Assembly (NCBI RefSeq): GCF_001027105.1
Contig: NZ_CP011526.1
Span: 992,001 to 1,056,000, forward strand
From: Staphylococcus aureus
Lineage (GTDB): Bacteria; Bacillota; Bacilli; Staphylococcales; Staphylococcaceae
Direction of reading: 5' to 3'
Length of the DNA stretch: 64,000 bases
Shown piece by piece: positions 37,201 to 47,910 of this stretch; position 1 is the stretch's first letter, and every line of letters starts with the position of its first letter. The notes beneath the pieces are model-generated. The model was not told the origin of the DNA. It did not search any database and worked only from the letters and a program-made list of their open reading frames with translations. Both the position numbers and the translations under genes were made by a program.

Positions 37201-37991
37201 ACTACGATACCTTCAGGACGACCTACGCCGTTACGGTATGCGTATTTAGGGAAGTAAGATGTATAATCTTCTTCAATTTTAGGTGCTTTTAAGTTATTTT
37301 TACGAATGTAATCGTTAATTGAAGAGTTTACTTGTGGTTTATATTTTGGCAAACTCGTTTTTGGTGTTGCAGCAACTGATCTTGGTTGTGCTGAAGCGCT
37401 AAAAGTAGTTACTTTAGGTGTCGCTTCAGTTTTAGCTTTAGGTGCTGATGTAGTTGCAGCTTTAGGTGCTGCGGTTTTATATTGCGTTTCAAGAGCTGCA
37501 GGTTTAGCAGCTGATTTAATTAATTCTGGATTAATTTGATTTTCTGAATTATCATCTTCATCATCAACTAAACTATAACCAGCATTTGTAACATTAGTGT
37601 TAGTTTTAGGTGCTGTAGTGCTTGTTGACTTTGCAACAGGCTGCGTATTATTTGTAGTCGCTGATTGATTAGCACGAGTGTCACCATTTACTTGTGCAGT
37701 ATCAACTTTTTGACTTACTTGAGCATTGCCTGTTTTGTTATTTGCTGTTTTTGGTTGGACAATAGCAGGGTCTTGATATACTTGAGTGCCAGAAATGTTT
37801 TGCGTTGGATTTTTTACCTCAGCTTTTGCTTGTTCAGTAGTTGCTTTAACTTTATTACTATCTAAAACGTTTTTATTAGTAGTTTGATCTTGTGTCGTCT
37901 CAGCTGCTTGAACTTGATGTGCAGTGACTGCTGAACCTACAAGCGTTAATGCAACCATTGATGGTAGTTTGTAATTGAATTTTTTCGCCAT
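34221..37991 (-). CDS. atl: Bifunctional major autolysin Atl
   Basis: 1256 residues from the ATG at 37991 (AGGAG upstream), the classical Atl length. Order: signal peptide (1-29), Thr/Ala/Lys/Pro-rich propeptide (to about 198), N-acetylmuramoyl-L-alanine amidase domain (zinc-type, with GIVVHDTANDRST, VNVEIVH-like and HADPHGYLRSHNY segments), GW-type repeats R1, R2 and R3 that bind the wall, and C-terminal endo-beta-N-acetylglucosaminidase (NEVYLISHALLETGNGTSQL). It is cleaved after secretion into AM and GL enzymes acting at the division septum, and also promotes adhesion and biofilm. Confidence 0.98.
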   Translation of the reverse strand: MAKKFNYKLPSMVALTLVGSAVTAHQVQAAETTQDQTTNKNVLDSNKVKATTEQAKAEVKNPTQNISGTQVYQDPAIVQPKTANNKTGNAQVSQKVDTAQVNGDTRANQSATTNNTQPVAKSTSTTAPKTNTNVTNAGYSLVDDEDDNSENQINPELIKSAAKPAALETQYKTAAPKAATTSAPKAKTEATPKVTTFSASAQPRSVAATPKTSLPKYKPQVNSSINDYIRKNNLKAPKIEEDYTSYFPKYAYRNGVGRPEGIVVHDTANDRSTINGEISYMKNNYQNAFVHAFVDGDRIIETAPTDYLSWGVGAVGNPRFINVEIVHTHDYASFARSMNNYADYAATQLQYYGLKPDSAEYDGNGTVWTHYAVSKYLGGTDHADPHGYLRSHNYSYDQLYDLINEKYLIKMGKVAPWGTQSTTTPTTPSKPTTPSKPSTGKLTVAANNGVAQIKPTNSGLYTTVYDKTGKATNEVQKTFAVSKTATLGNQKFYLVQDYNSGNKFGWVKEGDVVYNTAKSPVNVNQSYSIKPGTKLYTVPWGTSKQVAGSVSGSGNQTFKASKQQQIDKSIYLYGSVNGKSGWVSKAYLVDTAKPTPTPTPKPSTPTTNNKLTVSSLNGVAQINAKNNGLFTTVYDKTGKPTKEVQKTFAVTKEASLGGNKFYLVKDYNSPTLIGWVKQGDVIYNNAKSPVNVMQTYTVKPGTKLYSVPWGTYKQEAGAVSGTGNQTFKATKQQQIDKSIYLFGTVNGKSGWVSKAYLAVPAAPKKAVAQPKTAVKAYTVTKPQTTQTVSKIAQVKPNNTGIRASVYEKTAKNGAKYADRTFYVTKERAHGNETYVLLNNTSHNIPLGWFNVKDLNVQNLGKEVKTTQKYTVNKSNNGLSMVPWGTKNQVILTGNNIAQGTFNATKQVSVGKDVYLYGTINNRTGWVNAKDLTAPTAVKPTTSAAKDYNYTYVIKNGNGYYYVTPNSDTAKYSLKAFNEQPFAVVKEQVINGQTWYYGKLSNGKLAWIKSTDLAKELIKYNQTGMTLNQVAQIQAGLQYKPQVQRVPGKWTDAKFNDVKHAMDTKRLAQDPALKYQFLRLDQPQNISIDKINQFLKGKGVLENQGAAFNKAAQMYGINEVYLISHALLETGNGTSQLAKGADVVNNKVVTNSNTKYHNVFGIAAYDNDPLREGIKYAKQAGWDTVSKAIVGGAKFIGNSYVKAGQNTLYKMRWNPAHPGTHQYATDVDWANINAKIIKGYYDKIGEVGKYFDIPQYK
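35160..36740 (-). repeat. GW-type repeat region of atl (R1-R3)
   Basis: Three related ~160-codon blocks, the first two near-identical over long stretches (the GWVKEGDVVYN / GWVKQGDVIYN and SIYLYGSVNGKSGWVSKAYL / SIYLFGTVNGKSGWVSKAYL units). They form wall-targeting SH3-like GW repeats. They are coding, and could recombine with each other. Confidence 0.9.
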
Positions 37992-38218
37992 TCTATTTAT
38001 TACTCCTAACATTTATTAATTATTACTAACATTATAGTACCTGTTTTATATACCTGTGCGTATTTAACCAATTTGTAATATACTCTTAATTTACATTTTC
38101 ACTGTAAAAAAATGAAAAAAATTTTGAATCTCAATGGTGACGTGACAAATCAAATAGAATTGATGTCAATTTAAGAATTGGTTTATTACAAATGTTTCTA
38201 AAATAGATACAACTTTTT

Positions 38219-38722
<504 letters not shown>

Positions 38723-38751
38723 TTATTTTCCTCAAAAATAATTAGACATAA

Positions 38752-38800
38752 AAAAGCTATAAAGATGATTGTTGTGAATCATCTTTATAGCTAATTAATT
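38752..38800 (-). terminator. Terminator of the DUF2538 gene
   Basis: AGCTATAAAGATGATT at 38755-38770 faces AATCATCTTTATAGCT at 38776-38791, a 16-base perfect stem with AAAA before it (TTTTTT on the minus strand). Confidence 0.92.
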
Positions 38801-38807
38801 ATTAATG

Positions 38808-39278
38808 TTATAGTGCTTCTTTTCTAATAATTGCTGTATATTGCCAAAAGATTCGCATTTGAGCAATATTCCAATTATTCATTCCCATTGTAAATCCTGA
38901 AGGCTTAAATATATTCACATCAGTTACTTCTAAAGCTGCTGCAACTAAATATTGTAATGGAATGCTAAGTGATTTCATTGTTTCGGTAATGCCATTTTCA
39001 TCATATACCCATGAAAATGGTAACTCTGATTCGAAAACATCAACACTATTGAAAATTTCAGGTAGGGCTAAAATATAACATGCACCATCTACAATAGGAT
39101 TGTCGATACTATTTTTGTAATAAATTAGGAGTGCTTCATAGTTTTCTCGATGCTCATGATTGACGTAAAAAAATTCACTTCTAAAATGAGCCATATCTTG
39201 GCTATGAATGATTTGTTGTTCTAACATATTAAACATGCCATTTATATTTGCAATCTTTTCGTATGTTTTTCTACTCAT
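38808..39278 (-). CDS. DUF2538-family protein
   Basis: 156 residues from the ATG at 39278 (AGGAG eight bases upstream). Soluble, helical, with staphylococcal DUF2538-like features: NINGMFNMLEQQIIHSQDM and a C-terminal PSGFTMGMNNWNIAQMRIFWQ. No signal peptide. The function is unknown. It follows lcpB by only a few tens of bases on the same strand, so it may share its transcript. Confidence 0.75.
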   Translation of the reverse strand: MSRKTYEKIANINGMFNMLEQQIIHSQDMAHFRSEFFYVNHEHRENYEALLIYYKNSIDNPIVDGACYILALPEIFNSVDVFESELPFSWVYDENGITETMKSLSIPLQYLVAAALEVTDVNIFKPSGFTMGMNNWNIAQMRIFWQYTAIIRKEAL

Positions 39279-39325
39279 GTATGATGCTCCTTTCATAAAT
39301 AGTAAATGTTAATCGTCATATAATA

Positions 39326-40543
39326 TTAATTTACAACACCATTTTGGTTATTTGAAGCTTGTGGCGCTTGTTGTGTGCCACCTTGATTTTGATTTGAGTT
39401 TTGATCTGTAGCAGGTTGTTGTTGATTGCTGGAATCACTGTTATTAGTTGAATCACTGTTCTCGTTAGATGTCTTATCTTTATCTGTCGTATCATTTTGT
39501 TCTTTTCTCAATAAACTATTATCTAAAGGCGTTAATGGTATTAATGAACCATAATGATTAATGACACGTTGATCTAAGAAATCATTTTTATCATTAATAG
39601 GTGATAATTCTAAGTCTTTACGAAGTAAGTTTGCATATTTTTGAATGCTTTCAACACTTGGATGATAATAGTAAATACCATTTAACATATCATCTTTACC
39701 TTTTAATTGCGCAGTTTTAATTTCAACATCATTTGTTAAGTACATTTTTGCTAAAGCTTTAATTTCAGAGTTAGTTAAATTATGCTTTGCATTTTTACCT
39801 ACAATTTGAATCACGTTATCAAGTTTATCAATAGAATCAACTTCCTGTGCTTTTTGGAATAAAATCTTAATTAATTCCATTTGACGTTGTCCACGTTTTA
39901 AGTCTGAATCATGATGTCTAGTTCTAGCAACTGCTAAAGCCTCATCACCATTTAATTTTTGGTACCCTTTTTTAATTTTAATCTTACCAGTATCATCTGT
40001 GTTAGGTTCATTTAAGTCGTATGGCACATCATAGTATATGCCACCAAGCTCATTTACAGCCTCGACAAATGCTTTCATATTGACTCTCACATAATAATCA
40101 ACAGGTACATTCATGGTAGCTTCTACCGAATCCATTGCGGCAATTGGACCACCATATGCATGTGCATGGGTAATCTTATCGTAATAGCCAACTTTAGGAA
40201 TGTAGCTGATAGTATCACGTGGAATACTAAGCATTCTAATTTGATGTTTTGATTGATTAAAAGTAGTTAAAATCATAGCGTCTGATCTAGAGTGTTCAGC
40301 ATCCTGTCCTTTTTTTCTTCTTCCATCGTTATCATCGATACCTAAGAAAAGAATAGAGATAGGTTGTTCTTCGGGATTGACTTTATTATCTCTTAAGTTG
40401 GATTGACGATTAGCATTTTTGCTGTCTTGAGAAGATTCGAATGCATCTTGGGACGTTTTAAAAAGTAACGTAGCGAAGACTATTGGAACAACAATGAGAA
40501 CCAATGCTAGAAGGATCAAAAAGTATTTTAAAAATTTATTCAT
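39326..40543 (-). CDS. lcpB: LytR-CpsA-Psr family wall polymer ligase LcpB
   Basis: 405 residues: short cytoplasmic N-terminus, one membrane helix (about 5-27), extracytoplasmic LCP domain (about 60-300) with the family Asp/Arg motifs FLGIDDNDGR, RSDAMIL, SIPRDT and RTRHHDSDLKRGQRQ, and a low-complexity Asn/Gln/Ser-rich tail. LCP enzymes attach wall teichoic acid or capsule to peptidoglycan from undecaprenyl carriers. S. aureus has three; the assignment to LcpB rests on the gene order next to atl and fmtA. Confidence 0.92.
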   Translation of the reverse strand: MNKFLKYFLILLALVLIVVPIVFATLLFKTSQDAFESSQDSKNANRQSNLRDNKVNPEEQPISILFLGIDDNDGRRKKGQDAEHSRSDAMILTTFNQSKHQIRMLSIPRDTISYIPKVGYYDKITHAHAYGGPIAAMDSVEATMNVPVDYYVRVNMKAFVEAVNELGGIYYDVPYDLNEPNTDDTGKIKIKKGYQKLNGDEALAVARTRHHDSDLKRGQRQMELIKILFQKAQEVDSIDKLDNVIQIVGKNAKHNLTNSEIKALAKMYLTNDVEIKTAQLKGKDDMLNGIYYYHPSVESIQKYANLLRKDLELSPINDKNDFLDQRVINHYGSLIPLTPLDNSLLRKEQNDTTDKDKTSNENSDSTNNSDSSNQQQPATDQNSNQNQGGTQQAPQASNNQNGVVN

Positions 40544-40993
40544 GATTGATGCTCCTATATTAAATTTTTGTTAAATCATAATCATAATTTTAAAATATAA
40601 TTAGTTGAACGATATTTATACAACTTCATTACTAATACATTATAGCCTTAAATTGTAGTACTTTATAGTAAAAAATACAAATGTTATGTCAAAGTTCCTT
40701 GTAATTTGAATGTTTTGTTAAAATCAAAAAGCATTTTTAAAAATATAATGCGACTTTAGTATGATGTCTTAAAAAATTTAAAGGCGTAATATAAATTCGA
40801 GTGATTTATACAAAGTGATAAGGTATAATTAATTTTGTTGTATAGATAACATATTAGAAAAACTTATTACTATGTAGCGTAAAGCATAAATGAATGATAA
40901 GTTAATTTTTGTAAGTTGTATTATTAGGCATCTAGGTTCAAATTTTTAACGATTTAAATATATAAAATGAATACATTGTGAGGCAATTATCAA
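40544..40993. other. Divergent promoter region lcpB / fmtA
   Basis: 450 bases of AT-rich DNA between divergent wall genes. I see no open frame of note. A TATAAT-like AGGTATAATT at about 40830 is a plausible fmtA-side -10, with TTATACAAAG upstream. SarA-type AT-rich boxes are likely but cannot be defined by eye. Confidence 0.5.
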
Positions 40994-42187
40994 ATGAAAT
41001 TTAATAAAGTAAAACTAGTTATACATGCGTGTGTACTATTATTTATCATTATTTCTATAGCGTTAATTTTTCATCGATTACAGACGAAGACACATTCTAT
41101 AGACCCAATACATAAGGAAACAAAATTATCAGACAATGAAAAATATTTAGTGGATCGTAATAAGGAAAAGGTTGCGCCGTCTAAACTAAAAGAGGTATAT
41201 AATAGCAAGGATCCTAAATATAAGAAAATTGACAAGTATTTACAAAGTTCATTATTTAACGGTTCAGTAGCTATATATGAAAATGGCAAATTGAAAATGA
41301 GTAAAGGTTATGGATATCAAGATTTTGAAAAAGGTATTAAAAACACACCGAATACGATGTTTTTAATAGGTTCAGCTCAAAAATTTTCAACAGGGTTACT
41401 GTTAAAACAGTTAGAAGAAGAACATAAAATAAATATCAATGATCCAGTAAGTAAATACCTTCCATGGTTTAAAACATCTAAGCCTATCCCATTGAAAGAT
41501 TTAATGTTGCATCAAAGTGGATTATATAAATATAAATCCTCAAAAGATTATAAAAATTTAGATCAAGCAGTTAAAGCGATTCAAAAACGTGGTATTGATC
41601 CTAAGAAATACAAAAAGCATATGTATAACGATGGGAATTATTTAGTACTTGCGAAAGTAATTGAAGAAGTTACAGGTAAATCTTATGCTGAGAATTATTA
41701 TACAAAAATAGGAGATCCTTTAAAACTTCAGCACACAGCATTTTATGATGAACAACCTTTTAAAAAATATCTAGCAAAAGGTTATGCTTATAATAGTACA
41801 GGACTTTCATTCTTAAGACCTAATATTTTGGACCAATACTATGGTGCAGGTAATTTATATATGACACCAACAGATATGGGTAAATTAATTACTCAAATAC
41901 AACAATATAAATTATTCAGTCCTAAAATAACCAATCCATTATTACATGAGTTTGGTACGAAAAAGTATCCAGATGAATATCGATATGGTTTCTATGCTAA
42001 GCCAACATTGAATAGACTTAACGGGGGATTCTTTGGACAAGTCTTTACTGTTTACTATAATGATAAGTATGTAGTTGTACTTGCATTAAATGTAAAAGGA
42101 AACAATGAAGTTCGAATCAAACATATTTATAATGATATTTTAAAACAAAATAAACCTTACAATACGAAGGGTGTTATTGTTCAATAA
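40994..42187 (+). CDS. fmtA: FmtA, teichoic acid D-Ala esterase / penicillin-recognising protein
   Basis: 397 residues. An N-terminal hydrophobic segment (8-28) acts as signal or anchor. The serine beta-lactamase/PBP-like domain has the catalytic Ser127-Ala-Gln-Lys130 motif (SxxK), a Tyr-x-Asn-equivalent YNDGNY and GYGF/GFYAKP-like third motif. FmtA acts on D-alanyl teichoic acids and contributes to methicillin resistance and autolysis; it is linked to SarA regulation and cell-wall stress. A large hairpin follows the stop. Confidence 0.96.
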   Translation: MKFNKVKLVIHACVLLFIIISIALIFHRLQTKTHSIDPIHKETKLSDNEKYLVDRNKEKVAPSKLKEVYNSKDPKYKKIDKYLQSSLFNGSVAIYENGKLKMSKGYGYQDFEKGIKNTPNTMFLIGSAQKFSTGLLLKQLEEEHKININDPVSKYLPWFKTSKPIPLKDLMLHQSGLYKYKSSKDYKNLDQAVKAIQKRGIDPKKYKKHMYNDGNYLVLAKVIEEVTGKSYAENYYTKIGDPLKLQHTAFYDEQPFKKYLAKGYAYNSTGLSFLRPNILDQYYGAGNLYMTPTDMGKLITQIQQYKLFSPKITNPLLHEFGTKKYPDEYRYGFYAKPTLNRLNGGFFGQVFTVYYNDKYVVVLALNVKGNNEVRIKHIYNDILKQNKPYNTKGVIVQ

Positions 42188-42194
42188 TTAATAT

Positions 42195-42270
42195 AGAAGA
42201 TATAACATGTATATGGCATTAAGGCATCGACCTTATCTGACCAGTATACGAGTTATATCTTCTTTTTTAT
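42195..42270 (+). terminator. Terminator after fmtA
   Basis: AGAAGATATAAC at 42196-42207 faces GTTATATCTTCT at 42251-42262 with a large internal region, then TTTTTTATAG. Confidence 0.82.
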
Positions 42271-42352
42271 AGTGGTAAAAAGTTTAAAGTATAAGGTTGA
42301 AGAAGGATGAGTTTAAAAATATGTGTTAACTGATAAAAGGGGAAATCATTTG

Positions 42353-42412
42353 GTGAGTTGGCATCAGACTAAAATGAATGAAGACGAATACGTTGGTCCA
42401 TGCGTGGTGTGA
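42353..42412 (+). other. Short frame in the fmtA-qox intergenic region (doubtful)
   Basis: GTG 42353, with AAAGGGG about 11 bases upstream, opens a 19-residue frame (MSWHQTKMNEDEYVGPCVV) ending at TGA 42412. It has no recognisable relative. It could be a small peptide gene or a relic. The rest of 42270-42650 is AT-rich and holds nothing that I recognise. Confidence 0.25.
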
Positions 42413-42664
42413 ATGTTTTCTAAATCTAACTGGAAATGATAATTTAATAATGTACACTTTTGATTGTTTAAACATGTACAATTTTTAAAAACCTAGGGAT
42501 AATTTTATTGACGTGAACAACATTGAGATTATCTTTAGACATAAATATGGATTTTGAAGTTACTATATTTATTAGTTGTGGTTGTTAATGTATTAATTGA
42601 ATTGATTATAATGATTGTCTTATAAGATATAGAAGGGGACTTAACCATTTAAAAATTGAAGGAA

Positions 42665-42703
42665 AATAAAAACCAGCTAACAAAAGTGTTAGCTGGTTAA
42701 ACT
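42665..42703 (-). terminator. Terminator of the qox operon
   Basis: AACCAGCTAAC at 42670-42680 and GTTAGCTGGTT at 42689-42699 form a perfect stem, followed on the minus strand by TTTTATTTTCC. Confidence 0.93.
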
Positions 42704-42723
42704 TTACATTATTAAAATGTTGT

Positions 42724-43014
42724 TTATAAGTGTGAAGAGTGACCGCCTTGCATAACCCAATATGTTCCGACAACGAAACAAAGTGTAATTACAAGAGCAA
42801 AGATAACTTTGAATGTTTGTAAACGTCCATCTTTACCTTCAGTTAAATGCATGAACATTAATAATTGAAGTCCTGCTTGGACGAATGCAAAGCCAAAGAT
42901 AATTGTCAACTTCGCGTGGAATGTTAATGACGTGTATAGTGTTACGTAAACTGCTAAAAGCGTTAATACGATAGATGCGATAAATCCTACAGTATGTTTC
43001 ATTATTGTACTCAT
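42724..43014 (-). CDS. qoxD: Quinol oxidase subunit IV QoxD
   Basis: 96 residues with three helices, the small subunit of the cytochrome aa3 menaquinol oxidase. It resembles cytochrome oxidase subunit IV proteins of the CyoD/QoxD type: [33 protein letters not shown]. Its start overlaps the qoxC stop by four bases (ATGA). Last gene of the operon. Confidence 0.94.
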
Positions 43015-43616
43015 CCGCTATACACCATCCCTATCATATATACGGCAGTAAAGATGAAAACCCAAACAACATCTAAGAAGTGCCAGTATAAACTTACTAT
43101 AAATAATTTTGGCGCATTATATTTGTCTAATCCGCGTCGTTGGATTTGGATTAATAAACAAATGGCCCAAACGATACCTAGCGATACGTGACAACCATGC
43201 GTTCCTAATAGGATAAAGAAACTAGACCAGTAAGAACCAATTGTTGGGTTAACGCCTTCTGATGCATAGTGTGCGAATTCATAAATTTCGAATCCAACAA
43301 AGACTAAACCTAAAAGTAACGTAATGATCATCCAAAACATCATTAACTTTTGTTTTTCTTGGCGCATGTAGTAAATAGCAATACCACATGTGTAAGAACT
43401 GAATAATAATGCAAACGTCATTATTAAAACAAGAGGCAATTCAAATAACTCAGTAGTCATTTTACCTGCATAATCGCCACCATGTTGCAAAGTTAATAGT
43501 GTCGCAAATAGGGTACCGAATAACGCAAATTCGGCTGTAATGAAAATCCAAAAGCCAAGCTTATTTAATTCGCCTTCATGTGTGCGTGAATCAATAGTGT
43601 TTGTATCATGACTCAT
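43011..43616 (-). CDS. qoxC: Quinol oxidase subunit III QoxC
   Basis: 201 residues, five transmembrane helices, with the subunit III family features [24 protein letters not shown] and [30 protein letters not shown]. It stabilises the haem-copper core. It overlaps qoxB by 11 bases. Confidence 0.95.
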
Positions 43617-45594
43617 GACTTACAGCCTCCCTTTCTTTAATACGCGCTTCTCTTAATCTAGCTTCAGTTTCTGCAACTTCAGCAGCAGGGATATGATATC
43701 CGTGATCGATTTGGAAACTGCGATAAATCATAGTACCAAAAATACCGAATAAACAAATTAATGCTGGAATTACAGTTTCGAAAATTAAGAAGAAACCGCC
43801 GATAGTCATAAAGATACCAATCCAGAATCCAACAGGAGTATTGTTTGGCATATGAATGTCTTTGTAATTATGGTTGTCTAAGTAATGACGACCATGTTCT
43901 TTCATATCAACAAATGTGTCGTAGTCATTCCAATCTGGTGTAATGGCAAAGTTGTATTTAGGTGGAATTGCTGATGCAGTAGTCCACTCTAGAGTACGAC
44001 CAAGGCCATCCCAGTTATCTCCAGTTGCTTCACGTGGAGATTTGAAGTGACTGTATACGATACTAACAACAAGGAATAAGAATCCGATTGCCATTAATAA
44101 TGCACCGATAGTTGAAATTAAGTTTAATAAGAACCAACCATCTGATGGCATATAAGTGTATAAACGACGTGGCATACCATCTAATCCAAGAATGAATTGT
44201 GGTAAGAAACAAACGTTAAATCCGATCATGAAGAACCAGAAGCACCATTTGTTTAATGTTTCGTTTAATTTGTAACCCATCATCTTTGGATACCAGAAGA
44301 TTAAACCAGCTAAGCAGGCAAATACAACACCAGTAACCAATGTATAGTGGAAGTGAGCTACTAAGAAGTACGTATTGTGATATTGATAGTCAGCTGATGC
44401 CATTGCTAACATTACACCCGTAACACCACCTAAAAGGAAGTTAGGGATAAATGCTAATGAGAATAGCATTGGTGACTCAAATGTAATACGTCCTTTATAT
44501 AATGTTAATAACCAGTTAAACAATTTCACACCAGTTGGAATACCAATCAGCATTGTTGAAATTGAGAAGAATGAGTTGATTAACGCACCATTACCCATTG
44601 TGAAGAAATGGTGAACCCAAACTAAGAAACTAAGGAACGCGATACCGGCAGTTGCCCATACCATACTTTGATGTCCGAATAAACGCTTACGAGCGAATGT
44701 CGGGATAATTTCTGAGTAAATACCAAATGCTGGAAGGATAACGATATAAACTTCAGGGTGCCCCCATACCCAGAAGAAGTTAGCCCAAAGCATTGGCATA
44801 CCGCCATGTGCAACTGTGAAGAATGCTGTGTCAAATATTCTATCAGTTGTCATTAATGCTAACGCTACTGTTAAAGGAGGGAAAGCAAGAATAACAATTA
44901 ATGTAGTAATAAATGTTGTTACTGTAAACATTGGCATTTGCATAAACTTCATAGTTGGTGTTTTACATCTTAAAATTGTTACAAAGAAGTTGATACCTGT
45001 AGCTAAGGTACCAAGCCCTGAAATTTGTATAGCTATTAAGTAATAGTTAACACCCGGACCAGGACTGAATTCACCTGCTAGTGGCGCATAGTTTGTCCAA
45101 CCAGCTGCTGGTGAACCACCAATAATAAATGACAGGTTGAATAAAATCATACCTGCAAAGAATAGCCAGAAACTTACGTTGTTTAATACTGGGAATGCAA
45201 CATCACGTGCTCCAATTTGTAATGGAACAACGATATTCCATAAACCAAAGATAAATGGCATTGCCATGAAGATAATCATGATTACACCATGTGTACTAAA
45301 AATTTCGTTATAGTGGTTAGATTCTAAAAATTTGTTATCAGGTACTGTTAATTGCGCACGAATAAGTAACGCATCAATACCACCACGGACGAACATTAAT
45401 ACGGCACAGATTAAATACATAATACCGATTTTCTTATGGTCTACAGATGTGAACCATTCTTTGTAAAGATATTTCCATAATTTAAAGTAAGTAATTACTG
45501 CGATTAAACCAATAACTAAGAATGGGGCACCAATTTGTGCCATTGTAATCATCCAGTTACCTTTAACTAGTAATTGATCCCATGGAAAATTCAT
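43606..45594 (-). CDS. qoxB: Quinol oxidase subunit I QoxB
   Basis: 662 residues, the haem-copper catalytic subunit, with about 14-15 helices. Signature segments: [15 protein letters not shown] (low-spin haem His), [17 protein letters not shown] (CuB His and cross-linked Tyr), VHHFFTMG (two CuB His), and [12 protein letters not shown] (haem ligands). It reduces O2 to water and pumps protons, taking electrons from menaquinol. It overlaps qoxA by one base. Confidence 0.97.
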
Positions 45595-46694
45595 TAATGT
45601 CCACGTCCATGATCATCATTGTCTTGATCTTGCGCATCTTTTGAAATTTTCTTCATTTCTTTCGCATTTTTCGATTCATCTTTCTTGAACTCATTGTTAT
45701 ATGGTTCGTCATTTCCAAGAATCATCAACTTCATACCATGTCGTTTATAGTTCGCATTTGTAATTTGAGCTTTACGAGCAGGTATTAATGGTTTGTCTGA
45801 TACATCTTTAAACATATTTTCTTCACTAGTGAAGTTTGGATCTTTCAATTCGAAATTGAAACGTTTATATGCATAGAAGATGTATTCTGGATCGGCTGCT
45901 GGATCAACAAACGCCATATGTGTACCATTAAATTCTAAAGCTTTATTAGGTGTGCTTGGTAATAATTGTTTATCAAATGTATCTTGATCTAACGTTTTCT
46001 TACCTTTAACTTCTTTCACCCATTTGTCGTAGTCTTTTTGACTAACGGCATTTACTTTAAATGTTTGACGTGAGAATCCTTCACCATTGAAGTTAGAGTT
46101 ACGACCTCTGAACGTACCAGTTTGAGATGCTTCTAACGTCCAATTCATTGTCATGCCAGTCATGGCATATTTTTGACCACCTAATTGTGGAATCCAGAAA
46201 CTTGTCATTGTATCCATAGCTTGAAGCTTAAATACAACAGGACGATCTTTAGGGATTGTTAATGTATTAACAGTCTCTATATGTTCATCTGGATAAGCAA
46301 AGAACCATTTGTATCCTGCACTTACTGCATATACAACCATTGGATCTTTCTCACTCTTCGGTGGTTTTTCGTAATCGTATAAAGTTTTAACTGTAGGAAT
46401 AGCTAAAGCAGCAACGATTATGATAGGTATTACAAACCATATTGTTTCAATGATGGCATTATGGTGCATCTTACCAGATTCGGCATTCTTATTATAACTA
46501 TACTTGTAAATAAAAATGGCGAACATGCCAAGTACAACGAAACAAATAACAAGCATGAAGACGATTGAATAAAGAATCAAGAACTTCTGACTACTTGCTA
46601 CTGGCCCTTTTGCGTTGAAAATTTCTATATTTGAACAACCACTAAGTAAAATTAGTGTGCCAAATAATAGAAGCAAAGACTTAAATTTTGACAC
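45594..46694 (-). CDS. qoxA: Quinol oxidase subunit II QoxA
   Basis: 366 residues: lipoprotein signal with lipobox LLSGC (Cys20), two transmembrane helices (about 40-62 and 83-105), then a cupredoxin-like domain. The Cu_A ligands of cytochrome c oxidases are absent, as expected for a quinol oxidase. The His/Asp-rich tail ends DNDDHGRGH. First gene of the qoxABCD operon; GGAGG upstream of the ATG. Confidence 0.95.
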
Positions 46695-47200
46695 TTTTTT
46701 GACCTCCTAATACTACAAATGTAGGGCTTAACATTAATTTTAAGTTATTACACAATATTTACAAGGGCTTATGGGAAAAAAATTAATAAAATTGTATCAA
46801 AAATGTTGATAAATCAAGGTGTGACGTGGGTTCACACATTTGTTAAAATTATGTGTACATTTTGTGACTAATAGCGTTTTTGAAAAAATTGCTTCATATT
46901 TAAAAGGAAAGTTGAGAATAGCTTTCAATTAAAGGTTAATTGAATGAAAATAAAAAAAGTTTGAAATTGTCTAATAAATTGAAAATGATGGCTAGTTGAT
47001 TGAAAGGAAGCGCAAACATTTTAATAAGGAATTTGCCAAAAGTAATTTATCGTTAAACAATGAAAAGTGGAAATTTGTTTGTTCAAAATCAAAACATTTT
47101 TTTAAAAAGAGCAGTTAAGTTTTAATAATTTGATAGGTAGTCCTTTGGTATACAGAAAAAATACAATATTTGGGTTAAAGTTGCAGATGAAGTTAGAATA
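46695..47200. other. Upstream region of the qox operon
   Basis: About 500 bases without a recognisable gene, AT-rich. It should hold the qox promoter, likely in the first 150 bases beyond qoxA (46695-46870), where TTGTATCAAAAATGTTGATAA- and TGTGAA-like stretches occur; a TGTGAcgtgggTTCACA palindrome at about 46820-46835 could be an operator. I cannot assign a regulator by eye. Confidence 0.5.
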
Positions 47201-47204
47201 ACAA

Positions 47205-47248
47205 ATAAAATGGTAGCAAAACATGTTCGTTTGCTACCATTTTATTTG
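47205..47248 (-). terminator. Terminator of the Ig-like protein gene
   Basis: AAAATGGTAGCAAA at 47207-47220 faces TTTGCTACCATTTT at 47231-47244, a 14-base stem usable in both directions. Confidence 0.92.
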
Positions 47249-47265
47249 CAGTATAGTGATGAGGG

Positions 47266-47583
47266 CTATTTAACCTCAATATACCTAGTGGAAATTTTAA
47301 TTGCACCATCTGAATCAGTGACATGATATTTAATTTGATATTTACCAGATTTAGATGTATCAATTTGGCCATCGACTTTAATTTTATCGGTTAAATCTCC
47401 ATCTTCTTTATCAAATGCACTTATGCCGTTTAGAAGGTTATAATCTTGACCTTTCTTAATAACGATATCATTAGCGCCTTTAATTTGTGGTGTAGTATTC
47501 GTCGTTGCATCTGCATTTAAATTTGGTGTTACTAGTGTAGCAGAAACACCGAGGGCTGATAATGACTGTAATAGTTTATTCAT
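47266..47583 (-). CDS. Small secreted protein with an Ig-like (DUF5011) domain
   Basis: 105 residues: signal-like N-terminus (MNKLLQSLSALGVSATLVTP) followed by one bacterial Ig-like domain of the DUF5011 type, with the conserved GISAFDKEDGDLTDKIKVDG and SGKYQIKYHVTDSDG strands. These domains occur in surface adhesins and hydrolases; here the domain stands alone, without LPXTG, so the protein is probably released. GGAGG lies seven bases upstream. Confidence 0.85.
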   Translation of the reverse strand: MNKLLQSLSALGVSATLVTPNLNADATTNTTPQIKGANDIVIKKGQDYNLLNGISAFDKEDGDLTDKIKVDGQIDTSKSGKYQIKYHVTDSDGAIKISTRYIEVK

Positions 47584-47910
47584 AATGTAACCTCCGAATG
47601 ATAAGTCATTTCTGAGTTAGCTTTACTATACCTTAATTTATATTATTTACACATCATACTATAGTCCTAATCTTACCCTATAAAGAATGAAATTTAAATA
47701 TAAATTTATAAATAATGAGGAAATAATTATTATTTTGAAAATCTGCCACAATTGTAAAATTAATAATTTAGGGATAATTTGAAATCAAATATAACTTTAT
47801 TCGACAGTTTGAACTTAAATTTTTGTGTATCAAAACAATAAGAAAAGGGAGGCGAAAATGATAAAGAACCACTAATGATTAACTATGTAGTAGTACTTTA
47901 TCATAGTCAC

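Noticed and set aside
34200-37870. Several plus-strand open frames inside atl
   Set aside because: They mirror the repeat structure of atl on the opposite strand, have no ribosome sites and no recognisable domains.
46815-46840. A TGTGA-TCACA palindrome upstream of qox as a CcpA/Rex operator
   Set aside because: It is close to a Rex/ArcR-type half-site pattern but does not match the full consensus well enough to name a regulator.
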